Positions 55,029-63,738 of a stretch of 64,000 nt of DNA are shown here, piece after piece (position 1 is the stretch's first letter; every line of letters begins with the position of its first letter). Source of the DNA: Eubacterium nodatum ATCC 33099 (lineage in GTDB: Bacteria; Bacillota; Clostridia; Peptostreptococcales; Anaerovoracaceae). The stretch spans positions 1 to 64,000 of the forward strand of contig AZKM01000001.1 of assembly GCA_000510425.1 (NCBI GenBank). Direction: 5' to 3'. The notes beneath the pieces are model-generated. The model saw only the letters and a program-made list of their open reading frames with translations, did not search any database and was not told the DNA's origin. The position numbers and the translations under genes are program-made.

Positions 55029-55949
55029 TTACCACAAACAAACACTCATCGTTCTTATATTTTTCTCTGCAGGTTTCTGATTTTCCCCTGTAAAAGCAAT
55101 CTTACCTTCACCACTCATCATTGACATTACCCCGCTTATTGTATAGACAAAGGCTTCGCTTGGGATTCCAAAGCCTCTTTCACACAATGATGCTTTATGC
55201 CATTGTTCCTGCATCATATACCATATACTTTCATAACGGTCTTTCTCATACTCACGGTGACCCATCTCGTATCCGGTTCCGTAAGTTCTTCCTGTTTTAA
55301 AAGATTGTTTAAGTCCTTTTTCCCCCTCTGTCAAAGGTCTAAGATAAAAAAGACTGCTGCCGGCATCAGATACTTCAGTTTCAATATTCTCGCCGAAATC
55401 GTAAAATTCATCACAAAGTATTCTGGGAGAATTACTGTCGGCATAATATAGAGACAGATCAAAAGTGTATATTCCTGTGCTGTAAAATTCTGATAGATCC
55501 TGTCCGCTTACCACTCTATCAGCTACATTGCCTGTTTTCATGAAATTTCTTATTCCGTCAAGAGTCTCTTCACTGATTATATGTTCTATTCTGCAAGCGT
55601 CATGATCTGCCGTTTCATCATCAACATTGCAGACAGCTTTTAAAAAGGATTTCAGATACCGATGTCTCCTCATTATTTCAGCACCGAGTTCTTTGCCCTT
55701 TGAAGTCAGTATGACAGGTTCTGAAAAATCGGTTTTGCCTTCACTGAACCGAATATATCCTCGTTCAGAAAGTTTTTTTATGTACCTTTTATATTCCCAC
55801 TTAGTTATTGTCATTTCCCCCAGCAAGTCATCCATAAAAGCATTCCTGCCTGAGTGCCATAGGGAATAGATGTTTTCCAACATGTCTTCAACCTGCTCCT
55901 GTTCTCCTCTGAGCTCGTCAATTATCCGCATTTTTATGTTGTCATTCAT
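55029..55949 (-). CDS. DtxR-type regulator with C-terminal NEAT-like domain
   Basis: The protein has 306 residues from the ATG at 55949; the frame is open one codon further to a TTG. Residues 1-135 are DtxR-like: a winged helix, then RRHRYLKSFL and DACRIEHIIS, matching the metal-site motifs of DtxR (C-R-x-E-H) with Asp23 at the first-ligand position. Residues about 155-306 resemble a NEAT domain (GIYTFDLSLYY, DEFYDFGENIETEV, GIPSEAFVYTISG) and align with the same blocks in the next gene. No membrane segment or signal peptide, so it is cytoplasmic. It lies between an ABC pair and the surface-protein operon. A metal- and perhaps heme-responsive repressor of the island is inferred. Confidence 0.78.
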   Translation of the reverse strand: MNDNIKMRIIDELRGEQEQVEDMLENIYSLWHSGRNAFMDDLLGEMTITKWEYKRYIKKLSERGYIRFSEGKTDFSEPVILTSKGKELGAEIMRRHRYLKSFLKAVCNVDDETADHDACRIEHIISEETLDGIRNFMKTGNVADRVVSGQDLSEFYSTGIYTFDLSLYYADSNSPRILCDEFYDFGENIETEVSDAGSSLFYLRPLTEGEKGLKQSFKTGRTYGTGYEMGHREYEKDRYESIWYMMQEQWHKASLCERGFGIPSEAFVYTISGVMSMMSGEGKIAFTGENQKPAEKNIRTMSVCLW

Positions 55950-55973
55950 CAATGTTTCACCTTTTAACTTTCT

Positions 55974-57635
55974 CTAGGATTTTCTGGAGTTATCCATCTC
56001 TATTATCACATCGCCTCTGCTCTTGCTGGATTCTCTGTGGGTTACCATTACTATGGTTTTATCCTCCGCACCTTCTGTAAGAGATTTAAGTATGATACCC
56101 TCATTTAAGGAATCCAGATTGCTGGTGGGCTCATCCAGAAGCAAAAGCTGTGCATCATGCAGAAAAGCCCTTGCCAGCCCTATTCTCTGCTTTTCTCCTC
56201 CTGAAATTGTATCTCCCAATTCCCCCAGTTTCGTTTCATAGCCTTCCGGCAAACTCGCTATAAAATCATGCAAAGAAGCCTTCTGTGCTGCTTTTTCAAT
56301 GTCTTCCATGGTTGCATCAGGATTTGATATTGCTATATTAGATGCTATAGAATCATGAAAAAGATAGGTGTCTTGGGTCACATAAGCCTGACATTTCCTG
56401 AGACTTGAGGTGTTGATTTTTCTTATATCTGTTCCGGAAACTGCTATTTCACCTGAATCCACATCCCAAAATCTCATAAGCAGCTTGAGCAGTGTACTTT
56501 TTCCCGAACCGCTGACACCGTGGATTATGGTCATCCTGCCTTTCTCTATTTTAATACTCATATCTGTTAAAATCTTTTCATTCTCGTATGAAAAATCTAC
56601 ATTTTTCACCTCTGCATTTTCAAAATCCACATCTTTTCCTTCCTTAACCTCATCCACCAAAGGTTTTTCTTCAAGAAGATTGAGAACCCTTTCCCCGCTT
56701 GCAAGGGTATGGTTCAGGTTATTTGAAAGATTTGAAAGGGCTATTACCGGACCGAAGGATGAAATCATAGCAACAACAGATAACAACATTTCATCATAGT
56801 TTGCATTACCGCTTCTGTACTGTTGCAGCATAAGAAAAAGCATTCCCACCGATGCCGTGAATACCGCAAGATTCGTAAGACTTCTTTGAATCGCTTCAAG
56901 GCTGTTCAGCTGTTTCTGATAACTCCCTAAATCAATGGATTTTGTTTCTATTTCCTTTAGCCTTTTCGACTGTTGTCCGTACTGAATAATTTCATCCAGC
57001 CCGCGCAGAGATTCTAAAACAAAACTGTTCATCCTGCCTATATTCTCCCGGCTCTGCATACCGCTGCCGCCTCCCAGTCTGCCCATTATCAAAGGTATCA
57101 AGGCTCCGACAACGATGTATGCTGAAGCTGAGAGCAGTCCTGCATATATAGATTGGTGTGCTATGAATATGAACATGATAATGCTCACTGAGATTCCAAT
57201 TAGTATCGGAGAGATGGTGTGGGCATAGAATACCTCCAGAAGCTCAATATCTGTTGTTATAACGGATATCAGATTCCCCTTATCTCTTCCTTCTAATTTT
57301 GCAGGACAAAGTCTGCGCAGCTGAGCAAAAACTTTTTTCCTGATATGTGCCAGTAATTTAAAGGCGATAAAATGGTTGCAGTACTGCTCACCATAGTGCA
57401 ATACCCCCCTCATAACTGCCATAAAAATAAGAAGTACAAATATTCTATCCACCGAATAATTTAAGGAAGACACTTTGGAAATAAAAACAAAGCCCGCCAT
57501 GACAGTTATTGATATTGCACACATATATCCCAATATCCCCAGTATAATAGCAATAATCATTATAGGCAGCATAGGCTTTACCAATCCGATGAGTCTCATC
57601 ATTATTTCTATGCCTTTTCTTCTTTCAGTTCTCAT
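55974..57635 (-). CDS. ABC exporter-type half-transporter, CydC-like
   Basis: A 553-residue fused permease-ATPase with about six membrane helices, then a nucleotide-binding domain with Walker A HGVSGSGKST, signature SGGEKQR and Walker B LLLLDEPTS. It overlaps the upstream gene by four bases and is evidently its heterodimer partner. CydDC exports cysteine/glutathione and affects heme protein assembly; related pairs (IrtAB) import siderophores. No cydAB genes are here. The neighbourhood suggests heme or porphyrin handling, but direction and cargo are unknown. Confidence 0.87.
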   Translation of the reverse strand: MRTERRKGIEIMMRLIGLVKPMLPIMIIAIILGILGYMCAISITVMAGFVFISKVSSLNYSVDRIFVLLIFMAVMRGVLHYGEQYCNHFIAFKLLAHIRKKVFAQLRRLCPAKLEGRDKGNLISVITTDIELLEVFYAHTISPILIGISVSIIMFIFIAHQSIYAGLLSASAYIVVGALIPLIMGRLGGGSGMQSRENIGRMNSFVLESLRGLDEIIQYGQQSKRLKEIETKSIDLGSYQKQLNSLEAIQRSLTNLAVFTASVGMLFLMLQQYRSGNANYDEMLLSVVAMISSFGPVIALSNLSNNLNHTLASGERVLNLLEEKPLVDEVKEGKDVDFENAEVKNVDFSYENEKILTDMSIKIEKGRMTIIHGVSGSGKSTLLKLLMRFWDVDSGEIAVSGTDIRKINTSSLRKCQAYVTQDTYLFHDSIASNIAISNPDATMEDIEKAAQKASLHDFIASLPEGYETKLGELGDTISGGEKQRIGLARAFLHDAQLLLLDEPTSNLDSLNEGIILKSLTEGAEDKTIVMVTHRESSKSRGDVIIEMDNSRKS

Positions 57636-59380
57636 ATCCTTCCATCCTTTTTACCGTATTCTTCCAATTCATGCTGCGAATCATACAGTTGCCTGTATCT
57701 GCCCGGCTTTTCCATCAGCTCTGTATGAGTTCCGCTCTGCTCAACTCTTCCATTATGCAGGACATAAATGTTGTCCGAACTCACAACATTTGCCAGCCTG
57801 TGGGATATGAGTATAACCGTTTTAACTAAAGAAAGCTGATATATTACTTTCATAATCATCTCTTCACTTTCAACATCAATATTTGAGGTTGCTTCATCAA
57901 AGATGTAGACAGGAGTATCGTGCAAAATAGCCCTTGCCAGTGCCAGTCTCTGTTTCTGCCCCCCTGAAAAATTACTTCCTGCTTCCAGAACTTCCGTATC
58001 CAAGCCTTTCTGTGTTTCCAGAAAATCTTTAAGATTCACCGTTTCTAAAGCCTTCATCATCGTCTTATCATCTGCAAATTTGCTTCCCATCTGCAAATTA
58101 TCCCTTACCGTTCCTTTGAATATGTAACTGTTCCCACTGACCAGCGTCATAAGACTCATAATACTGTTTTCATCAACGGCACTGAGTTCCCTGCCATTTA
58201 TCTTCACATTACCCGAGTAACCTTTATTACGACCTGTGAGAATCCCTGCAATCGTACTTTTTCCACTGCCAGAGGCTCCCACCAAAGAAGTGATACTTCC
58301 AATAGGAAATTCAATATTTATGTCATCAAGAATTCTTCTGCTCTCATCATACTGAAAAGACAGATTTTCAATTCGAACTCCACTTCCCATATCCTTTAAA
58401 TTGATTTCCCCTTTCGCAGGTTCTTTCAGATCAAAGAAATCGAACATGTTATCACTTGCAGCCATTCCGTTCATTGCGATATGAAAAAATGAACCCAGAA
58501 GTCTCAGGGGAATGAAAAATTCCGAAGCTAAAAGACAAATAGCCAAAGTTCCCGACGGGCTGATATTTCCGGATAAAAACTGCTGCAACGCCACCATCAT
58601 ACCTATCGCCGCACCGCCGTAGGCGATAATATCCATTACACTTGTGGAGTTGAGCTGCATAGTAAGAACTTTCATGGTAATTTTACGAAATTGCTGCGCT
58701 TCCTCATCCATTTCCTTTGCCTTGTATCCATCCGCTCCATAAATTTTCAATGTAGTCATACCCTGGAGATTCTCCAAAAAACTGTCCCCCAGTCCCGTAT
58801 ATATCCCCCAGTACTTTTTAAGAAGACTATTGGCAATTTTCTGTACGGCAACTATGGACAGGGGTATAAGAGGTACGCAAAGCAACAGAACAAGTGCAGA
58901 CATTAAGTTTATTCTGCTCAAAAAAATAAACAAGGTTACAGGTGCAAGCAAACTGTAAAAAAGCTGTGAAAGATACCTTCCGAAATATATTTCCAGTTGC
59001 TCTACTCCCTCAACGGACATTTGAATCACTGCAGCTGTAGAAATTTGCTCTCGATAAGATATTCCCAATCTCAACAATTTCTCATAGATTTTTCTTCTTA
59101 TCACTCTCTTCACATCTGCACCGGCTTTGTAAGAAGCTTTCACTGCCAATATGTCAAATATAATTCTTAGAGCAATGGAAATTCCGATAATACCTGCACT
59201 GTGCAACATCATATCAAAATTCATCTTCTCAATTTCAACTGTAAGTGAATATGTCAATAGTTTAGAAATTTCATAAATCATCACAATCTGACATAAAAGA
59301 CTGAGCCAATTCCAAAGAACCTGAGCCAGAATATATTTCATGGTTTGCGGTAACAATTTTATAAGTCTTTTCTTAATCAT
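57632..59380 (-). CDS. ABC exporter-type half-transporter, CydD-like
   Basis: A 582-residue fused permease-ATPase. The ATPase domain has Walker A VGASGSGKST, signature SGGQKQR and Walker B VYIFDEATS. The ATG at 59380 is chosen because AAGGTG lies six bases upstream; the frame is open to 59419. It overlaps the end of the DUF454 gene and the start of the CydC-like gene, so all three are coupled. Cargo unknown. Confidence 0.87.
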   Translation of the reverse strand: MIKKRLIKLLPQTMKYILAQVLWNWLSLLCQIVMIYEISKLLTYSLTVEIEKMNFDMMLHSAGIIGISIALRIIFDILAVKASYKAGADVKRVIRRKIYEKLLRLGISYREQISTAAVIQMSVEGVEQLEIYFGRYLSQLFYSLLAPVTLFIFLSRINLMSALVLLLCVPLIPLSIVAVQKIANSLLKKYWGIYTGLGDSFLENLQGMTTLKIYGADGYKAKEMDEEAQQFRKITMKVLTMQLNSTSVMDIIAYGGAAIGMMVALQQFLSGNISPSGTLAICLLASEFFIPLRLLGSFFHIAMNGMAASDNMFDFFDLKEPAKGEINLKDMGSGVRIENLSFQYDESRRILDDINIEFPIGSITSLVGASGSGKSTIAGILTGRNKGYSGNVKINGRELSAVDENSIMSLMTLVSGNSYIFKGTVRDNLQMGSKFADDKTMMKALETVNLKDFLETQKGLDTEVLEAGSNFSGGQKQRLALARAILHDTPVYIFDEATSNIDVESEEMIMKVIYQLSLVKTVILISHRLANVVSSDNIYVLHNGRVEQSGTHTELMEKPGRYRQLYDSQHELEEYGKKDGRI

Positions 59381-59846
59381 TTTCACACCTTTCAGCGGAT
59401 TCTTTACTCCAAACTTCATTGCAGGGTTTTCGTTCCGTCTTTATAAAGAATAAAAAATAAATCATGTGTATTGCCCATATCAGTCCCAAGGTCAGCTGTC
59501 CGTGAAAAATCCCTTTCATCATATAAATGCCTAAACCCATCAGTGCAGAAATACTTGTGATGACAGTGAACTTGGTTTTTAATGTCATACATTTCTTATT
59601 TATAAGATCCTCAAGATGATTATGATATAATCTTGTATTTATAAACCACTTATGCACCCTGTCAGAGCCTTTTGCAAAGCAAACCAGGGCAAGCATGTAA
59701 AAAGGAACGGTAGGCAAAACGGGCAAAACGGTTCCGACGGTTCCTAAAACAAAAGCTATTCCACCCGGTATGAGCCATAAATGTCTTCTGTAGCCTTTGA
59801 CCGCCCCTTCTTTATTTTTAATTTCTTTTCTTTCTTTATCCATCAT
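59373..59846 (-). CDS. DUF454 family membrane protein (YbaN-like)
   Basis: A 157-residue protein with about four hydrophobic segments. The N-terminal phrase LWLIPGGIAFVLGTVGTVLPVLPTVPF and FAKGSDRVHKWFIN are the family signature. Function is unknown; genes of this family are often found with heme or iron uptake operons, as here, between the heme ATPase and the CydDC-like pair. Overlaps both neighbours slightly. Confidence 0.87.
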   Translation of the reverse strand: MMDKERKEIKNKEGAVKGYRRHLWLIPGGIAFVLGTVGTVLPVLPTVPFYMLALVCFAKGSDRVHKWFINTRLYHNHLEDLINKKCMTLKTKFTVITSISALMGLGIYMMKGIFHGQLTLGLIWAIHMIYFLFFIKTERKPCNEVWSKESAERCEND

Positions 59847-60660
59847 ATAAAACCTGTTTCTCTCTTTTTAACGGTAATACTACTTTCTTTCCGTTTATCT
59901 CCATAACATCTAAATCTATTCCATACAAAAGGCTTATGCTCTCTTTATTTATAGCATCGGAAGGTCTTCCTTCAACCTTCACCCTTCCCTGATGCAAGCC
60001 TATGATTTCATCGGAATAATGCAGTGCCTGATTTATATCGTGCAGTACCATAATAATAGTCAATCCGAAATTCTCATTCAGGCTTTTAATCAACTCCAAA
60101 ATTTCTACCTGATACCTAACATCAAGATAGGTTGTGGGCTCATCTAAAAACAGGATTTTTGTATCCTGGGCAAGTGCCATGGCAATCCATGCTCTTTGCT
60201 TTTGTCCCCCTGAAAGCCTGGAAATTTCCCTCTCGCTGTATTCTGATATACCTGTGACTTCCATCGCCCATGCAATTTTTTCTTCGTCTTCCTTCTCGCC
60301 TTCCCCCAAAAAAGTTATATGGGGAGTTCTTCCAAAAGAGACAAGCTGCCTTACGGTAATATCCCCCGGAGCATCGTTATACTGCTGAACTATGGCAACC
60401 TTGGTGGCAAAATCTTTCAAACTTATATTTTTTAGATTTCTCCCCCTTATAAAAACCCTGCCTGAGTCAGGTTCCAGATTTTTAGTCATCAGAGAAAATA
60501 AAGTTGATTTTCCGCAGCCATTGGCACCCATAATCGTTGTAATACTTTTTTCTTTTATAATTAAATCCAGTTCCCGTAAAATTTGATTTTTTCCGTAAGA
60601 AAAATTGACTCCTCTTACTTCCATAACAGGACAGGTTCCCATGCGTACATTATTGACCAT
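59836..60660 (-). CDS. Heme/siderophore ABC transporter ATP-binding protein
   Basis: A 274-residue ATPase of the FepC/HmuV type. Motifs: Walker A GANGCGKST, Q-loop region VAIVQQYN, signature LSGGQKQR, Walker B ILFLDEPTTYLD and the His of the switch, VLHDINQ. It starts inside the last codons of the permease gene; AGGAGG sits eight bases ahead of the ATG. With the permease and binding protein upstream it forms a three-part importer. Confidence 0.93.
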   Translation of the reverse strand: MVNNVRMGTCPVMEVRGVNFSYGKNQILRELDLIIKEKSITTIMGANGCGKSTLFSLMTKNLEPDSGRVFIRGRNLKNISLKDFATKVAIVQQYNDAPGDITVRQLVSFGRTPHITFLGEGEKEDEEKIAWAMEVTGISEYSEREISRLSGGQKQRAWIAMALAQDTKILFLDEPTTYLDVRYQVEILELIKSLNENFGLTIIMVLHDINQALHYSDEIIGLHQGRVKVEGRPSDAINKESISLLYGIDLDVMEINGKKVVLPLKREKQVLYDG

Positions 60661-61681
60661 ATTGTTTCGACCTCCTAAGCAGTATTATGAAGAAAGGACC
60701 GCCTATTACACTCATAATCACCGCCGATGACACTTCATAAGGTGCTGCAATCGTTCGTCCTACCGTATCAGCCGTGAGGAATACCAGTGCTCCCAAGATC
60801 ATAGAAAAAGGCAATAATTTCTTGTGATTGCTCCCGACTAAGAGTCTGCCTATATGGGGAACGATTAAGCCCAAAAAACTTATATTTCCTACAATGGCTG
60901 TAGAAATACCGGCAAGCAAAACCCCTACCATGGAAACCATAATTCTCATACGATTTACATTCATGCCTAAATTCCGTATAGTTTTATCCTCCAGTAAAAG
61001 GATATTGCACTTTGAAATTAAAAATGCTGAAAGTATAAGACCTACAAGTATATACGGAAATAGTATCCTTACATCTTCCCATGTCTTCATAGCTATGTTT
61101 CCGTTTACAATTGCCGCCACACCTTGAACATTACCGCCGTTCATGGAATTGAAAACCATAGATAGTCCTGTAAACATGGCATTTACGGCAACTCCCACCA
61201 AAATGATCCTCAAGGGACTGAGACCTCCCTTCCAAGAAAGCGTGTAAACCAGAAAATATGCGGCAATTCCTCCTGCAAAAGCAAAAAGAGGAGTTAAAAA
61301 CAGCAAAGACGGTGCAAAAGCGGTAATAATTACGGATACAAATCCTGCACCGCTGGATATGCCGATTATTCCCGGATCCGCCAGAGGATTTTTAAGCACA
61401 GCCTGAAATAAAACCCCCGAAACAGAAATCCCCGCTCCTGCCAATACGGCAATAACGATTCGTGGAAATCTAAGATCAAAAATCGAAGATACATCAGCAT
61501 TATACTTTACAAACAAACCTCTAAAAAGTTCCACTATCCCCACTTTAAGGGTTCCCGTATTTAAAGAAATGAACAGAACTGCCAAAAGCAAAACTATGGC
61601 GATTATAAATGATAACGCCGTGCGAACAGTCTTTTTCTTTTCCCTTTCTCTATCATTTTTCTTTACACTCATTTCAGTCAT
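60650..61681 (-). CDS. FecCD-type permease of the heme importer
   Basis: A 343-residue permease with about nine or ten membrane helices; the family motifs FRGLFVKY, LRFPRIVIAVLAGAGISVSG, LADPGIIGISSGA and the late GLIVPHIGRLLVG are all present. The frame is open to 61714 (ATG), but the ATG at 61681 lies after GAGGGG and just past the stop codon of the upstream gene. Both starts are possible. It is related to IsdF/HtsB. Confidence 0.92.
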   Translation of the reverse strand: MTEMSVKKNDREREKKKTVRTALSFIIAIVLLLAVLFISLNTGTLKVGIVELFRGLFVKYNADVSSIFDLRFPRIVIAVLAGAGISVSGVLFQAVLKNPLADPGIIGISSGAGFVSVIITAFAPSLLFLTPLFAFAGGIAAYFLVYTLSWKGGLSPLRIILVGVAVNAMFTGLSMVFNSMNGGNVQGVAAIVNGNIAMKTWEDVRILFPYILVGLILSAFLISKCNILLLEDKTIRNLGMNVNRMRIMVSMVGVLLAGISTAIVGNISFLGLIVPHIGRLLVGSNHKKLLPFSMILGALVFLTADTVGRTIAAPYEVSSAVIMSVIGGPFFIILLRRSKQYGQ

Positions 61682-61685
61682 AGCT

Positions 61686-62810
61686 TCAGTTTTCCCCTCT
61701 CTTCTGCTTATCATATTTTTCTTTTCCGTGGGACTTTTTCGCCTTTTTATTTGCTTCCTTGCTGACCTTTTTAACTTTTTTTATTTCCTTGCGGCTTCTC
61801 GCATAAATCATAGGCCGGATTTCTTTCAAAGCATTTATATATCTGAAATTTGCACTCATTCCACAATTTTCATAAGAAATGTCATAGACTCTATCGTTTT
61901 TTACCGCATCAAAATGCTTCCAGATGCTGTTAGTCTTAAACTCTTTTTCAAACATCTCCACAACTTCATCAGGCAACGCATGGGCTGTTCTCAATATCAC
62001 GTCGGGATTCTGCTTTTTAATATCTTCTGTATTTACAGTAAGAAACGCCTTTTTTGAGTCTTTATAAACATTATCTCCTCCCGACATTTCTACGAGATTT
62101 CCAACGTAAGACTTATTGGTGGCAATTATGTAAGAGCCGGGCAAGCCCATTAGAATCAAAACCTTCGGTCTTTTTTTGCCCTTATTTAACTTGATTACAG
62201 ACATATAGGAATCTACATATTTTTCCACCAGAGCATCTGCCTGTTTCTGCTTTCCGAAAATAATTCCTAATTCATATATGGATTTATACATTCCCTGTAC
62301 GCTGTCCAAGTTCAAAAAAGCCCATTGTGTATGTATAGCCTCATACTTGGGCTGCAAATCCGCCTGCAAACTTCTGGGGCTGAGAATCCAGTCAGGTTGA
62401 GTCGATGCTGTCTTTTCCATATCCGGTGCCATTGGAGTTCCGATAACTGATACATTTTTGTATCTCTTCGGCATATCGCTCACCGTAGAATTGCATATAC
62501 CCACCAGATCCAAATCAAGTCTATCGCAGATATCCGCGACTGAAGGTGAAGTGGCAATAATCCTTACACCTCTGCCCTTTAGCCCTACTGCCTGCTGAGC
62601 CTTTCTCACCGCCTCTGCTTCACTTGAGTTTATCTGCGTTATCGCTTTTTTAATTTCTCTTCTTGAAGCGGGTTTTTGAAGCCTTTGGGAAGTATCAGGC
62701 GATCCATAGGAAACTTGCTGCAAAACTGCCACACAGAAAATTATTAAAAAAATTGTTATGCGTACAATATTAAAATTTCCGTTTCGCTTCCCTGTTCTAA
62801 TTTTTTTCAC
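61686..62810 (-). CDS. IsdE-type heme ABC transporter binding protein
   Basis: A 374-residue binding protein with the IsdE/HtsA-like core: RIIATSPSVADICDRLDLDLVGI, LPKRY-like DMPKRYKNVSVIG, PMAPDMEK, and PDWILSP. An N-terminal membrane segment (TIFLIIFCVAVLQQ) is present, but I see no LxGC-type lipobox, so it may be membrane-anchored by the signal segment. A lysine-rich tail follows. GTG at 62810 is preferred (GAGGGAG 4-5 bases before); the frame opens at 62840. Confidence 0.87.
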   Translation of the reverse strand: MKKIRTGKRNGNFNIVRITIFLIIFCVAVLQQVSYGSPDTSQRLQKPASRREIKKAITQINSSEAEAVRKAQQAVGLKGRGVRIIATSPSVADICDRLDLDLVGICNSTVSDMPKRYKNVSVIGTPMAPDMEKTASTQPDWILSPRSLQADLQPKYEAIHTQWAFLNLDSVQGMYKSIYELGIIFGKQKQADALVEKYVDSYMSVIKLNKGKKRPKVLILMGLPGSYIIATNKSYVGNLVEMSGGDNVYKDSKKAFLTVNTEDIKKQNPDVILRTAHALPDEVVEMFEKEFKTNSIWKHFDAVKNDRVYDISYENCGMSANFRYINALKEIRPMIYARSRKEIKKVKKVSKEANKKAKKSHGKEKYDKQKRGEN

Positions 62811-63738
62811 ACTTTTCTCCCTCATATACATACTCATCATCAGGATATGTTTTAAATAAGTCTTTCAGCCAATCTCTCATAAAATACAGAAATATCAGTG
62901 CGATAATCATTAAGATTGCCCCTCCTATAACGATTGAGACCGTGGTAATCAATATTTGATTTAATATCGTATTGTCTTTCCGTCTGCTGTCTTTTTTCTT
63001 TTGTGCCGTGGAAAGACTCAACCCCCCTTCGGAAGAATCTCCGCTGTCACCAGTTTCCTGCACTTTTTGCTTTTTGTCTTGAGAGTAATTTTTATTGTTC
63101 TTATTTTTGTCAGTTGCATCACCGGAGCCTGATTCTTTTGTAACCACAGCAGGTTTTATATCGGTATTATTCCCTGAAGAAAAGTTATCGGTATATATGA
63201 AAAATACAACATTTCTTCCCATGGGATTCACATACATCTCACCTCTTATCAAGTCATTTTTGGAAGACAGTTTTATGCATACATCACTTGTGGTTCCGTT
63301 GCTGTCACGACCTTTTGCAGTTATTCCCGCCTGTGTATCGCTCCATCCTGCTCCATCCCTGCTCTGTATTTTGAAAGAATGCCCGCTTGTGTGATCCATC
63401 AATTTCAATTTAATATTAAGGTAAACCTCTCCCTTTGAAGTCACTTCCAGCAGACCTTTGTTTCCCAATGCACTGTTTACCATGCCCTGACCTGTTGCAT
63501 ATGAACCTGCACCCCCTGAGTCCTCTACTTTCCCCGTTACAGGATTCTTATAACTCGGGTGGACACTACATGTATATAAAGTCCCGCTTTCTGCATAGAG
63601 AACTTCCGCCTTTGACAACGCCACTATCAGCAATGCAACTAAACACAGCGTTTTTATAAGCAAACAAAACTTCTCGGTGTTACATTTCAAACGAAACGCA
63701 AAAATTTTATCTATATATATTGTCTTCATTTCTCTCAT
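62797..63738 (-). CDS. Shp-type heme-binding surface protein
   Basis: A 313-residue protein with an N-terminal signal segment, then a Shp heme-binding domain (residues about 52-195). The match is clear: YTCSVHPSYKNPVTGKVEDS, GSYATGQGMVNSAL, LMDHTSGHSF, DSNGTTSDVCIKL and GEMYVNPMGRNVVFFIY. A charged, probably flexible linker leads to a C-terminal membrane helix (ILITTVSIVIGGAILMIIALI). In streptococci Shp passes heme from Shr to the HtsA binding protein; here the binding protein gene overlaps its end by 14 bases. Confidence 0.92.
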   Translation of the reverse strand: MREMKTIYIDKIFAFRLKCNTEKFCLLIKTLCLVALLIVALSKAEVLYAESGTLYTCSVHPSYKNPVTGKVEDSGGAGSYATGQGMVNSALGNKGLLEVTSKGEVYLNIKLKLMDHTSGHSFKIQSRDGAGWSDTQAGITAKGRDSNGTTSDVCIKLSSKNDLIRGEMYVNPMGRNVVFFIYTDNFSSGNNTDIKPAVVTKESGSGDATDKNKNNKNYSQDKKQKVQETGDSGDSSEGGLSLSTAQKKKDSRRKDNTILNQILITTVSIVIGGAILMIIALIFLYFMRDWLKDLFKTYPDDEYVYEGEKCEKN

